Source of the DNA: Granulicella sibirica
Lineage (GTDB): Bacteria > Acidobacteriota > Terriglobia > Terriglobales > Acidobacteriaceae
Length of the DNA: 64,000 nucleotides
Direction of reading: 5' to 3'
Assembly (NCBI RefSeq): GCF_004115155.1
Contig: NZ_RDSM01000004.1
Location: 216,091 to 280,090 of the forward strand
A model generated the notes under the pieces. The model did no database searches, had not been told where the DNA came from, and saw only the letters and a list, made by a program, of their open reading frames with translations. Both the position numbers and the translations under genes were made by a program. This document shows positions 1 to 8,468 of this stretch, piece after piece. Every line of letters starts with the position of its first letter. The stretch's first letter is position 1.

Positions 1-15
1 GCCGGGGGTGGGACG

Positions 16-594
16 GTGACGTGGATTCCGTGGGCGATGGTATGGCTGAGGGTGATTCTTTGTCCGGTGATTGTGCTTGGCGCAAAGCGTGGATGGGATG
101 GAAAGTGGCTTGGAGTCATCGTCTTGTTGGCGCTAGTGGATGATATCTATGATGGTGTGCTGGCGCGGCGATGGGGATGCGATACCCCCGCGATCCGGTT
201 GGCCGACTCGGTGGCGGACACGATCTTTTATCTCGGGGTGGCGGCAGCGCTCTGGGTGCGGGAACCGCAGGTGTTGCGAGGAAATTGGCATCTGCTTGCG
301 ACGCTCGGGACGTTGGAAGTGACGCGATACGCGTTCGACTTCTGGAAGTTTGGAAAAGGCGCGAGCTATCACTCCTACCTCGCGAAGGCCTGGGGCCTGG
401 TGATGGGAGTGGGCGTGATCGGCGTGCTGAGTTTTGGCGGCCCGCGAGAGATGATCTGGGTGTCGCTTCTTGTGGGAGTCGTGACGAACTGCGAGGGACT
501 GGCAATGAGCCTGATGTTGCCGCGATGGAGAAATGATGTAGAGACGCTTGCCGCGGCATGGAGATTGCGGGGAGAGATGATTCGGCAGAGCTAG
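16..594 (+). CDS. CDP-alcohol phosphatidyltransferase family protein
   Basis: Integral-membrane enzyme family that transfers a phosphoalcohol from a CDP-linked donor to an acceptor alcohol in phospholipid synthesis. Residues 43-68 carry the family signature: D43, D46-G47, A50-R51, D64 and D68 match D(x)2DG(x)2AR(x)8G(x)3D(x)3D, but the central glycine is isoleucine (I60). Several hydrophobic segments surround it. The GTG at 16 is the first start visible, but the frame stays open to the window edge, so the true start may lie upstream. It is the first gene of a same-strand run with an FAD oxidoreductase, ACP and ketosynthase, suggesting attachment of an unusual lipid head group. Substrate unknown; the Gly change makes full activity uncertain. 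Confidence 0.75.
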   Translation: MTWIPWAMVWLRVILCPVIVLGAKRGWDGKWLGVIVLLALVDDIYDGVLARRWGCDTPAIRLADSVADTIFYLGVAAALWVREPQVLRGNWHLLATLGTLEVTRYAFDFWKFGKGASYHSYLAKAWGLVMGVGVIGVLSFGGPREMIWVSLLVGVVTNCEGLAMSLMLPRWRNDVETLAAAWRLRGEMIRQS

Positions 595-619
595 GCTGAG
601 TTTAAGAAGTGGGGCCTCA

Positions 620-1663
620 ATGTCGGGAACGCGTGGCGTAGACATGTTCGTGGTGGGTGGTGGGCCGGCGGGGCTGGCGTGTGCGATCGCCGGGGCGTTA
701 CGTGGGTTGAAGGTACGGGTGGTTGATGTAGCGCCAGGTGGGCCGGTGGATAAGGCGTGCGGGGAGGGGTTGCTGCCGGATGCGGTGGAGGCGTTGAGGC
801 GGCTTGGAGTCAGGGTGGCTGGACGCCAATTTGCGGGGATTCGGTTTCATGAAGAGGAGAGGGTAGCCCAGGCGCGGTTTCCGGTGGGCCTGGGGCTCGG
901 GGTGAGGCGGACCGAGTTGCATGGAGCCTTGATCCAGCGGGCGTCGCAGATCGGGGTTCGGGTGGAGTGGGGGACGGCCTTCCGTGGACTCGATGAGATC
1001 GAGGCGCGGTTTGTGATCGGGGCGGATGGAGGGCAGTCGCGGGTACGGGAGGCGGCGGGGCTCGATCATCCGGCGACGACGCGGCGAGTGGGGCTGAGGC
1101 AGCATTTCACGGTGACTCCGTGGTCGGAATTCGTGGAAGTGTATTGGGGGGATGGGGTTCAGGCGTATGTGACACCGGTAGCGGAGAGGGAAGTTGGGGT
1201 GGCGTTTCTTGCGACACGGCGGCTGCAAGGCGTGGCGGAAGCCTTGGCTTGTTTCCCGGAGTTGCGGGAGAGGCTGGAGGGGGCCGAGGCGACGAGCAAA
1301 GCGAAGGGCGGGTTGACGGTGACGCGGAAGCTGGGACGCGTGACGTCGGGGAGGGTTGCGCTGGTGGGAGATGCGTCGGGGTCGGTGGATGCGATTACGG
1401 GAGAGGGGCTGAATCTCGCGTTCCGGCAGGCGGAATCCCTTGTCGAGGCAGTGCTGGCGGGAAGGCTGGAAAGGTACGAAGAGGCGCATCGGCGGGTGAT
1501 GCGCACGGCGCGGGTGATGTCAGAGGCGCTGCTCTGGATGGATCGTTCGGCGGTGGTAAGACATGGGGCCATGGCGGGGTTGTCGAATTGTCCGTGGGTA
1601 TTTCGCGGACTGCTCGGGGTGCATGTGGGTGGTGGCCGCCTGGCGGGACCGCTGACGGCCTAG
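620..1663 (+). CDS. FAD-dependent oxidoreductase (geranylgeranyl reductase/monooxygenase-like)
   Basis: A 347-residue flavoprotein. The N-terminus has the dinucleotide-binding GGGPAG motif (residues 13-18) followed by the acidic end of strand 2. A second FAD motif, VGDASG followed by TGEGLNLAF, lies near residues 250-265, and IGADGGQSRVR gives the DG motif. This arrangement is that of group A flavin monooxygenases and of geranylgeranyl-reductase-like proteins. It lies 25 bases after the CDP-alcohol transferase and about 30 bases before an ACP, so it probably hydroxylates or reduces an ACP-bound or free lipid/polyketide intermediate. The substrate is not deducible. Confidence 0.8.
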   Translation: MSGTRGVDMFVVGGGPAGLACAIAGALRGLKVRVVDVAPGGPVDKACGEGLLPDAVEALRRLGVRVAGRQFAGIRFHEEERVAQARFPVGLGLGVRRTELHGALIQRASQIGVRVEWGTAFRGLDEIEARFVIGADGGQSRVREAAGLDHPATTRRVGLRQHFTVTPWSEFVEVYWGDGVQAYVTPVAEREVGVAFLATRRLQGVAEALACFPELRERLEGAEATSKAKGGLTVTRKLGRVTSGRVALVGDASGSVDAITGEGLNLAFRQAESLVEAVLAGRLERYEEAHRRVMRTARVMSEALLWMDRSAVVRHGAMAGLSNCPWVFRGLLGVHVGGGRLAGPLTA

Positions 1664-1696
1664 GCGCATAGACTGGTAGTGTGCGTCGGAGGGTCT

Positions 1697-1951
1697 GTGC
1701 AGGTTCCCCAGGATCTGGAAGGGCAATTGATCGGACTGATTGCGTCGTCGAAGAAGATGGCGCCGGAGACGATTGTCGCCTCGACAACGTTCGAGTCGCT
1801 CGCGATCGACTCTTTGGATAAGATCAATCTTTCGTTCGAAGTGGAGGAGGCGTTCGGGATCGAGATTCCGGACGCGGCGATTGGTACGATTCGAACAGTG
1901 GGCGATATGGTTGAGGGGGTGCGGGGATTGATTCTGGCACGTGAGGGTTGA
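1697..1951 (+). CDS. Acyl carrier protein
   Basis: Small acidic carrier protein (84 residues from GTG 1697). The phosphopantetheine attachment serine is Ser39 in the IDSLDK motif, followed by the helix II-III sequence typical of ACPs (VEEAFGIEIPD). The GTG at 1697 is preferred because GGAGG lies just before it (1688-1692); an in-frame GTG at 1679 is the alternative. Its TGA stop shares one base with the ATG of the downstream ketosynthase, indicating translational coupling. It is not the housekeeping acpP context (no fabD/fabG), so it is likely a dedicated carrier for the local cluster. Confidence 0.85.
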   Translation: MQVPQDLEGQLIGLIASSKKMAPETIVASTTFESLAIDSLDKINLSFEVEEAFGIEIPDAAIGTIRTVGDMVEGVRGLILAREG

Positions 1952-3165
1952 TGCGGCGGGTCGTGGTGACGGGAATGGGATGTGTGACGCCGATCGGGAA
2001 TTCGGTCGAGGAGTTTCGCGAGGGCTTGTTTGCGGGGCGGTCGGGGATCGCGGAGCATGTGTTTATGGACCTGCCTGAGGGTAAGGCCGCTGGGCTACGA
2101 TTTCGCAAGACGGGACAGGTGGTGGGGTTCAACGCCGCCGCGCACCTGGCGCACGCCCAGGTAACGGCGACGGAACGGTCGTCGCAGATGGTGCTGGTGG
2201 CGACGGCCCAGGCGGTGCGGCAGAGCGCGATAGCCGGGGTATACGGCGGGGACCGGATGAGTGTTCTACTTGGGTGCTCGACCGGGGGAAGATCGGCGGA
2301 AGAGCCAGAAACGGGAAGGCTTTATACGACCGGGGCGCGAGTGCATCCGTTGACCGTGATTCGGTCGATGGCGTCGGCGGGTGCGAGCCAGGTGGCGATC
2401 GCGCATGGAGTGACTGGGCCAGTGCTGAATATTTCGACGGCGTGTGCGTCCTCGACGCATGCGATCGGAATGGCATTCCAGATGGTACGCGCTGGGATGG
2501 TGGACGCGGCGATCACAGGTGGGCACGATGCTCCGCTGACTTGGGGGTTTCTGCGTGCGTGGGATTCGATGAGGGTGGTGTCGCCAACGGAGTGCAGGCC
2601 GTTCTCGAAGGATCGGGACGGGATGACACTTGGCGAGGGCGCGGCGATGCTCTGCCTCGAGACTCTCGAGGCGGCCCAGGCGCGTGGTGCGGAGATTCTT
2701 GGAGAGGTTGTGGGGTTCGGGATGTCGTCGGATGCGAGCCACATCACGCAGCCGGACCCGGCTGGGGCTGCCGCGGCGATGACACGTGCGCTTGCGGATG
2801 GTGGGGTCGCTGCGGCCGAGGTTGGATACGTTAATGCCCACGGGACCGCGACTCAGGCGAATGATTCAGTGGAAGCAGAGGCGATTAGGAGAGTGTTTGG
2901 GGAGCGTGGAGTTCCGGTGAGCTCGACGAAGGGGCATCATGGGCACTCGATGGGAGCGACAGGGGCTATCGAGGCAATGGCCGCGATGCTTGCGCTACGC
3001 GAAAGAAAGATGCCGGTGACGGTGGGGTTGACGGCTCCGGATGAGGCGCTCGGGCTGGACCTGGTGATGGGCGAACCGAGGGAGTTGAAGGGTGACGTGG
3101 CGCTTTCGAACTCACTGGCCTTCGGTGGGTTGAACGCGGTGCTCGCATTTCGGCGGTGGGGATAG
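1951..3165 (+). CDS. Beta-ketoacyl-ACP synthase (FabF-type, KAS II)
   Basis: A 404-residue condensing enzyme that elongates an acyl chain by decarboxylative condensation with malonyl-ACP. The catalytic triad is visible: Cys165 in STACASST, His297 in NAHGTATQ and His332 in GHHGHSMGATG. The N-terminal VVVTGMGCVTPIG is the FabF/FabB signature. The ATG at 1951 overlaps the ACP stop (TGATG); a TTG at 1948 is less likely. Lying with a private ACP, an FAD oxidoreductase and a CDP-alcohol transferase rather than fab genes, it probably serves a specialised lipid or polyketide pathway. Housekeeping FabF cannot be excluded by sequence alone. Confidence 0.88.
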   Translation: MRRVVVTGMGCVTPIGNSVEEFREGLFAGRSGIAEHVFMDLPEGKAAGLRFRKTGQVVGFNAAAHLAHAQVTATERSSQMVLVATAQAVRQSAIAGVYGGDRMSVLLGCSTGGRSAEEPETGRLYTTGARVHPLTVIRSMASAGASQVAIAHGVTGPVLNISTACASSTHAIGMAFQMVRAGMVDAAITGGHDAPLTWGFLRAWDSMRVVSPTECRPFSKDRDGMTLGEGAAMLCLETLEAAQARGAEILGEVVGFGMSSDASHITQPDPAGAAAAMTRALADGGVAAAEVGYVNAHGTATQANDSVEAEAIRRVFGERGVPVSSTKGHHGHSMGATGAIEAMAAMLALRERKMPVTVGLTAPDEALGLDLVMGEPRELKGDVALSNSLAFGGLNAVLAFRRWG

Positions 3166-3195
3166 CGGAGGGGCACGCGCTAGGATAGCGAGAAC

Positions 3196-4017
3196 ATGAT
3201 CTCGGTCTTGATCCTTACGCGCAATGAGCAGCTTGATCTGCCGGGATGTCTTGCGTCGGTAAGCTGGTCGGACGATGTGCATGTGTTCGATTCGTTCTCG
3301 ACGGACGGGACCGTTGCGATTGCTCAGGCGGCTGGCGCGCGAGTCCATCAGCGGGTGTTCGATGACTATGCTGAGCATCGGAATGCTTCGCTGGTGGTGG
3401 GGTTTGCGTATCCTTGGGTGCTGATTCTGGATGCGGATGAGCGGCCTACTTCGGCGCTGTGTGCGGAGATGCGGTCGGCGGTGGCTGGCGTGGCGGATGG
3501 GGTGGGTGGGTTTCGAGTGCGGCGACGGGATTTCCTGTTTGGGACGTGGCTGAAGCATGCGCAGATATCGCCGTTCTATATACGGCTGGTGAGGCCAGAG
3601 CGGTCGAGGTACACGAGGGCGGTGAATGAGGTCATCGAGGTCAGTGGGGCGGTGGCGGAACTGCGCGAGCCGCTCGATCACTTTCCCTTTTCGAAGGGGA
3701 TAGCGCATTGGATCGCGAAGCACAATGTGTATTCGACGATGGAGGCTGAGTTGATCGTGCGGCAGGAGGGTTTGCAGAATCCTTCCTGGCGGACGGCGCT
3801 GCGGGATCCGGACTTTCATACGCGGAGGCTGCACCAGAAGGCGTTGTTCTACAGGATGCCGGGGCGGCCGCTGGTCAAGTGGCTCTACATGGTCGGAGTG
3901 CGGCGTAGCTTTCTGGATGGGTGGGCTGGGCTTACGTATGCGACACTGCAATCGATCTACGAGTACTTCATTGTTCTTAAGGTGAAAGAGATGCGTTCCG
4001 GAGTGGAAAGGCGCTAA
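3196..4017 (+). CDS. Family 2 glycosyltransferase (KdtX/WaaE-like)
   Basis: A 273-residue GT-A fold glycosyltransferase. The N-terminus VLILTRNEQ and the metal/nucleotide-binding LDADE (D79, D81) are the GT2 hallmarks, and the overall sequence resembles the WaaE/KdtX branch that adds sugars to lipopolysaccharide core. No N-terminal signal; a membrane-associated C-terminal helix is possible. It follows the ketosynthase by 30 bases, so it may glycosylate the product of the upstream cluster or belong to envelope polysaccharide synthesis with the next gene, glmS. Confidence 0.8.
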   Translation: MISVLILTRNEQLDLPGCLASVSWSDDVHVFDSFSTDGTVAIAQAAGARVHQRVFDDYAEHRNASLVVGFAYPWVLILDADERPTSALCAEMRSAVAGVADGVGGFRVRRRDFLFGTWLKHAQISPFYIRLVRPERSRYTRAVNEVIEVSGAVAELREPLDHFPFSKGIAHWIAKHNVYSTMEAELIVRQEGLQNPSWRTALRDPDFHTRRLHQKALFYRMPGRPLVKWLYMVGVRRSFLDGWAGLTYATLQSIYEYFIVLKVKEMRSGVERR

Positions 4018-4070
4018 TTCGTTCTACCTAAGTTGCAGAAGGCAGCAAATTTCGGCGCGCGGTTGGCATC

Positions 4071-4082
4071 TACAATCGGAGC
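4071..4082 (+). promoter_or_regulatory. Candidate -10 element of a leaderless glmS transcript
   Basis: TACAAT at 4071-4076 ends exactly 6 bases before the glmS ATG, which would put the transcription start at the start codon. GGAG lies only one base from the ATG, too close to serve as a normal ribosome-binding site. No good -35 is seen. The same spacing recurs at three other genes in the window. Confidence 0.4.
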
Positions 4083-6041
4083 ATGTGCGGAATCGTCGGT
4101 TACATCGGATCGAAGCCCCCCGTCCCCATCATCATTGAAGGCTTGCGCAGGCTGGAGTATCGCGGATACGACTCCGCAGGAATCGCGGTGGCCGGTGGGC
4201 CGGTGCAGGAGAATGGATCGTCGCTCGTGCTGCGAAGGGCTCCGGGTAAATTGAAAAACCTGGAGGCGGTGATCGCGGAGCGGCCGATCGAGGGGACCTT
4301 CGGGATCGGGCATACGCGGTGGGCGACCCATGGACGTCCAACGGAAGAGAATGCGCACCCGCACCGGGATGGAACCGGAACGCTGGTAGTGGTCCATAAC
4401 GGGATTGTCGAGAACTATTTGTCGCTGAAGTCGGCACTCATTACGAAGGGCCACAAGTTCGTCTCGGAGACGGATACGGAGATCATTGCTCACCTGATCC
4501 AGGACGAGCTGGAGTTGGCGAGTTTGATGCCGCATGCGCATGAGGCGACCGAAGAAGCGAACGAGTCGATTGCGGTGCTTGGCGACTCGACGAAGCCGAG
4601 CCTTTCGCTTGAAGAGGCAGTACGGCGGGCGGTTAAGCGGGTGACGGGGGCGTTCGCGATCGGCGTACTCTCGGCGCATGAGCCGGATAAGCTAGTGGCG
4701 GCGCGGATGGGTCCGCCGGCGGTGATCGGAATTGGCGAAGGGGAGTTTTTCCTGGCTTCGGACGTTCCGGGGATTCTGCACCACACGCGGAACATTCACT
4801 TTCTGCAAGACGGCGAAGTGGCGGTTCTGACGAAGAGCGGCGTGACGATCTCGGACTTTGAGGGCGGGGCTCTGCCCTTGAAGGTAGTGCGGATTGCGTG
4901 GGATCCGATCCAGGCTGAAAAGGCTGGATACAAGCACTTCATGTTGAAGGAGATCAACGAACAGCCTCGGGCGATCCGGGATACGACGCTCGGGCGGGTT
5001 TCGCTTGAGACGGGCAAGGTCTTCCTGGCGGAGATGCAGGTGTCCGAGAAGGAGTTCCGCGAGGCGTCGCAGATTACGATCGCGGCGTGCGGAACGAGCT
5101 GGCACGCGGGGCTTGCGGGCAAGTTCATGATCGAGCGGCTGGCGAGGCTGCCGGTGGATGTGGACTATGCGAGCGAGTACCGCTACCGGGATCCTATTGC
5201 CGATCCGCATGCGCTTGGTCTGCTGATAACGCAGTCGGGCGAGACGGCAGATACGATTGCGGCGCAGAGGGAGCTGATTGCGAAGGGCTCGAAGACGCTG
5301 GCGATCTGCAACGTTGTTGGCGCAGCAGTGACGCGCGAGGCGCAGGGAACGATCACGACGAACGCCGGGCCGGAAATAGGAGTGGCGTCGACCAAGGCGT
5401 TCACGGCCCAGTTGACGGCGCTGTTTCTGTTCGCGCTTTACCTGGCGCAAGTGCGAGGGACGATTACCGCAGAGCAGTCGATGGAGCTCGTGGATGAGCT
5501 TTCAAAGGTTCCGGGGAAGGTGGAGGAAATTCTACGAGCCGTGGATGACCAGTGCCACAGCTTGGCAAAGATATTTTCGACTTCATCGGACTTCTTGTTC
5601 CTTGGGCGCGGGATTCACTACCCGATTGCGCTTGAAGGTGCTCTGAAGCTGAAGGAGATCAGCTATATCCACGCCGAGGGGTATCCGGCGGGCGAGATGA
5701 AGCACGGGCCGAACGCGCTCATCGATGAGACGCTTCCGGTGGTGTGTATCGCAACGAAGGATCCGCACGACCCGTCGTCGGTATTGAAGTACGAGAAGAC
5801 GCTCTCAAATATCCAGGAGGTCACGGCACGTTCGGGAAGAGTGATCGCGATTGCGATCGAAGGCGATGAGGAGATCAAGCAGCTTGTGGAACACACGATC
5901 CAGATTCCGCAGGCTCCAGAGCTTCTGCTCCCGATTCTCGAGGTTGTGCCGTTGCAGTTGCTGGCGTACCACATCGCGGTGCGGCGTGGATGCGATGTCG
6001 ATCAGCCGAGGAATCTGGCGAAATCGGTTACCGTGGAATAG
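4083..6041 (+). CDS. glmS: Glutamine-fructose-6-phosphate aminotransferase (isomerizing)
   Basis: Makes glucosamine-6-phosphate from fructose-6-phosphate and glutamine, the entry step to peptidoglycan and LPS amino sugars; cytosolic. The N-terminal Ntn amidotransferase domain begins MCGIVGYIG with nucleophile Cys2, and HTRWATHG and NGIVEN lie further in. Two SIS domains follow (around residues 330-470 and 500-640), with SQSGETADT and the C-terminal [11 protein letters not shown]. At 652 residues it is about 40 longer than the usual 609: the excess is a charged segment at about residues 145-176 in the glutaminase domain. No glmS ribozyme is visible upstream. Confidence 0.97.
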   Translation: MCGIVGYIGSKPPVPIIIEGLRRLEYRGYDSAGIAVAGGPVQENGSSLVLRRAPGKLKNLEAVIAERPIEGTFGIGHTRWATHGRPTEENAHPHRDGTGTLVVVHNGIVENYLSLKSALITKGHKFVSETDTEIIAHLIQDELELASLMPHAHEATEEANESIAVLGDSTKPSLSLEEAVRRAVKRVTGAFAIGVLSAHEPDKLVAARMGPPAVIGIGEGEFFLASDVPGILHHTRNIHFLQDGEVAVLTKSGVTISDFEGGALPLKVVRIAWDPIQAEKAGYKHFMLKEINEQPRAIRDTTLGRVSLETGKVFLAEMQVSEKEFREASQITIAACGTSWHAGLAGKFMIERLARLPVDVDYASEYRYRDPIADPHALGLLITQSGETADTIAAQRELIAKGSKTLAICNVVGAAVTREAQGTITTNAGPEIGVASTKAFTAQLTALFLFALYLAQVRGTITAEQSMELVDELSKVPGKVEEILRAVDDQCHSLAKIFSTSSDFLFLGRGIHYPIALEGALKLKEISYIHAEGYPAGEMKHGPNALIDETLPVVCIATKDPHDPSSVLKYEKTLSNIQEVTARSGRVIAIAIEGDEEIKQLVEHTIQIPQAPELLLPILEVVPLQLLAYHIAVRRGCDVDQPRNLAKSVTVE

Positions 6042-6096
6042 GCTTCCGGAGTTGAGAAACGACGCGGGACTCCGTTGGCTGAGGGAAGGGACTTAA

Positions 6097-6720
6097 ATGA
6101 CGAAGCGAATTTTTGCGGGGGCTCTTGTTCTGGTTGCGGCACTCACCATGTGGTGTGAGCCGGCGAAGGCGCAAGGTGTGCCGACTGCAAGCCAGAGACT
6201 CGAGCTTTCGGTGTTTGGAGCGGGAACCGGGACCTATACAGGACTGTATGACGGGCGCAACGCTGGCATCACGGCGGGCATCGACCTCACCTTTCCGAGG
6301 TACCATCACTTCGATCCGTCGATCGAGCTGCGCGGAAATATCCCGATCAGCAAAGGGGATGTAGATGGGCAGAAGAGCGCGCTCATCGGGCCGAAAGTGA
6401 GCCGTGCATTTGGCCGCTTCCATCCGTATATCGATGGTTTCTATGGCCGGGGTCAGTTCGAATATCTCAACGGGGGGATCATCGTCGATCTGCCGGACGG
6501 GAGCGGCTTCCTTTATAAGCAAACGACGACGAACGTCTACGCTGGCGGCGGAGGGTTGGATTACAAGGTGAGCCGTCACTTTGATTTGAAGGCGGATGCT
6601 CAGTACGAGCGGTGGAAGACGCCCGTGTATCCAGGCGGTGTCGTGTACTCGACGCCTCTAAGCGTCGGCGTGGTGTACCACCTGGACTTCAACCAGTATC
6701 ACCGGCACCATCGGCGCTAA
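6097..6720 (+). CDS. Outer-membrane beta-barrel protein (porin-like, small)
   Basis: A 207-residue exported protein. The N-terminus has a basic start, a hydrophobic core and a cleavage-like CEPAKAQG site near residue 26. The rest has alternating aromatic/polar strands and short turns, as in 8-stranded OmpA/OmpW-type barrels, and ends with a run of His and Arg after a final YHLDF strand. GGAAGGGA upstream of the ATG supplies a ribosome-binding site. It follows glmS by 55 bases. Role unknown; structural or small-solute outer-membrane function is inferred. Confidence 0.7.
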   Translation: MTKRIFAGALVLVAALTMWCEPAKAQGVPTASQRLELSVFGAGTGTYTGLYDGRNAGITAGIDLTFPRYHHFDPSIELRGNIPISKGDVDGQKSALIGPKVSRAFGRFHPYIDGFYGRGQFEYLNGGIIVDLPDGSGFLYKQTTTNVYAGGGGLDYKVSRHFDLKADAQYERWKTPVYPGGVVYSTPLSVGVVYHLDFNQYHRHHRR

Positions 6721-6728
6721 GGCACAGG

Positions 6729-7580
6729 CTAGAGGTTGAAGAGGTCACGGAGGCGCTTAGTCTGCGCGCGGCTTACGGGAATCTCGGTTTTTCGGGGATC
6801 GTCCATTCGGAGCTGGTAGGTGGACTTGAACCAGGGCACGACTTCGCGGATGTGCTGGATATTGACTACGAACGAGCGGTGGGCTCGCCAGAAGGTCTCG
6901 GGGTCTAGCTGGTCCATGAGTTCTTCGAGGGTGCGGCAGTTAGACTGGCCCTCGACACTTGAGGTGACGACGCTGATGGCGCCGTCCTCGATTGAGGCGA
7001 AGCAGATCTCACGTTGATCCACAAGAAGAAGGCGGCTCTGGGCTCGGACGATCACCTTACTGTTTGGGGCGCGGTGCGTCTGGGCGTGGGTCTGCTCTTC
7101 GACAAGGCGAAGGAGTGCGTCGAGTTTCGCACCGGCCTGCACGTCGATGGAGTTTGCGGGTGGCGCTTCGGCAGGAGTTGACGGGGATGAGGCGGCGATG
7201 CGGGCGCGGGCCTTCTCGATGGTCTGAACGACGCGGCCTCTGTCGAAGGGCTTCAGTAGATAGTCGACTGCGTTGACCTCGAAGGCGCGAACCGCGTACT
7301 GATCGTACGCGGTGGCGAAGACAACCTGGGGCATGGGAGACTTGCTGTCGAGGAGCTTCTTGAGGACAGCGAAGCCGTCGAGCCCGGGCATCTGGACGTC
7401 AAGGAAGACGAGATCCGGTTTATGGATGCGGATGATGTCGACCGCTTCAATACCGTTGCTTCCTTGGGCGATGATCTCGATGCCGTCGGTAGACTCGAGC
7501 AGGTAGACGAGTTCCTGGCGGGCGAGCGGTTCGTCGTCGATGAGGATCACGCGCAGCGGAGGTTTGGCGGGACTAGTCAC
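6729..7580 (-). CDS. LytTR-family response regulator
   Basis: A 283-residue two-domain regulator. The receiver domain has the acidic pocket D15-D16-E17 (ILIDDEP), phosphoacceptor Asp61 in VFLDVQMPG, a conserved Thr/Ala switch region (FATAYDQ) and Lys in YLLKPFD. The C-terminal LytTR DNA-binding domain spans about residues 185-283. The GTG at 7580 is chosen because it overlaps the stop of the upstream zinc-ribbon gene by 8 bases and begins just before the receiver domain. No histidine kinase is adjacent, so the partner kinase is elsewhere. It is the last gene of a four-gene operon led by an ECF sigma factor. Confidence 0.88.
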   Translation of the reverse strand: MTSPAKPPLRVILIDDEPLARQELVYLLESTDGIEIIAQGSNGIEAVDIIRIHKPDLVFLDVQMPGLDGFAVLKKLLDSKSPMPQVVFATAYDQYAVRAFEVNAVDYLLKPFDRGRVVQTIEKARARIAASSPSTPAEAPPANSIDVQAGAKLDALLRLVEEQTHAQTHRAPNSKVIVRAQSRLLLVDQREICFASIEDGAISVVTSSVEGQSNCRTLEELMDQLDPETFWRAHRSFVVNIQHIREVVPWFKSTYQLRMDDPRKTEIPVSRAQTKRLRDLFNL

Positions 7581-8118
7581 GATACGCGCGTAGCCTTGCG
7601 GGGACGTGATCTTCGGCGAGATCGTGACCGCACTGTACACAGAAGACGTCGGTGATCTGCACGCTGCGGAAGCATTTGCCACAGGCGGGGGACATCTGGA
7701 ACTGGCACTGAGGGCAGAAGTGGTAGTCGGCAGCGAGCTCGGTGGTGCAGTTCGGGCAGCGCGATAGTACGGGCTGGCGCAGGAGAAAGTAGACGACCGC
7801 GCCGATGCCGCCGGGCATCAGGATCACCAGCAGCATCCACAGGCCGGCCGACATACGGCGGCGCTTGACGTCGCGGCTGACGTATCCAACGAGAAGGACG
7901 TAGCTGGCGAAAGCAGTTCCCGAGGAGTAACCCATGATGAGGCGCATGGGCAGCATTTCATGGCGGCTGTGCGGCATGACCTCGTGGAAGAGGTACTGCG
8001 TGGCGATGAAGACGACGATTGCAAGGAAGACCGACCAGCGTGGGATGAGAGCGAGTTCACTATCGCCTCCGCTTGGCTCCATCGAAGATTCAGGATTCTT
8101 GTTCCAAGGCATGGTCAT
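7573..8118 (-). CDS. Membrane protein with C-terminal double zinc ribbon
   Basis: A 181-residue protein with three hydrophobic segments (about residues 27-45, 57-80 and 93-113) followed by two to three CxxC knuckles: CPNC, CPQC, CGKC and CVQC between residues 120 and 170. This is a membrane anchor with a cytoplasmic double zinc ribbon. The start codon overlaps the stop of the upstream gene (ATGA) and the end overlaps the response-regulator start, so the three are translationally coupled. A role as scaffold or sensor for the sigma factor/regulator operon is inference; no enzymatic motif is seen. Confidence 0.75.
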   Translation of the reverse strand: MTMPWNKNPESSMEPSGGDSELALIPRWSVFLAIVVFIATQYLFHEVMPHSRHEMLPMRLIMGYSSGTAFASYVLLVGYVSRDVKRRRMSAGLWMLLVILMPGGIGAVVYFLLRQPVLSRCPNCTTELAADYHFCPQCQFQMSPACGKCFRSVQITDVFCVQCGHDLAEDHVPARLRAYRD

Positions 8119-8468
8119 CGTGTCTCCCCTCCGGCGGAACGGGAGCGAATGCGGCGCACGAGGGCCACGATCAAGAGGGCTCCGGTTACGGGCAGGAACC
8201 AGATCAGGAGAAGAGGCAAGTGGAATCGGACATCGGTGGGTGAGAGCTCATACTCGTCGAACATGATCCAAAAAGTGGAGATGAGGATGATCACCAGCGA
8301 GGACGCGATGACGAGCGGAGCGAAAAGGGCGCGGTTTCGGCTGCGCTGAGCCTGAAGGTTGCGGGCGCGTTCGCGGACGACGCGATGGGTTCGATTGACC
8401 ACAGAGGCGCGGTTGGTCGGGTCAGAAGCCGGGGAGAAGGCGTCCGGCTTGGTTGGAACTGGAATCAT
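8115..8468 (-). CDS. Small two-helix membrane protein, possible anti-sigma partner
   Basis: A 117-residue protein with an Arg-rich N-terminal cytoplasmic half (residues 1-48) and two transmembrane helices (about 50-68 and 82-102). It starts inside the stop codon of the ECF sigma factor (ATGA overlap at 8465-8468) and ends in an ATGA overlap with the next gene. The position directly after an ECF sigma gene is that usual for anti-sigma factors, but no zinc-finger (HxxxCxxC) motif is present, so this role is only inferred. Confidence 0.6.
   Translation of the reverse strand: MIPVPTKPDAFSPASDPTNRASVVNRTHRVVRERARNLQAQRSRNRALFAPLVIASSLVIILISTFWIMFDEYELSPTDVRFHLPLLLIWFLPVTGALLIVALVRRIRSRSAGGETR

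Noticed and set aside
698..1489. Minus-strand frame of 263 codons inside the FAD oxidoreductase
   Set aside because: Pro/Arg/His-rich without motif, antisense to a gene with two FAD motifs.
4021..4082. glmS ribozyme or riboswitch upstream of glmS
   Set aside because: The gap between genes is only 65 bases and shows no ribozyme core; such ribozymes are known from Firmicutes.
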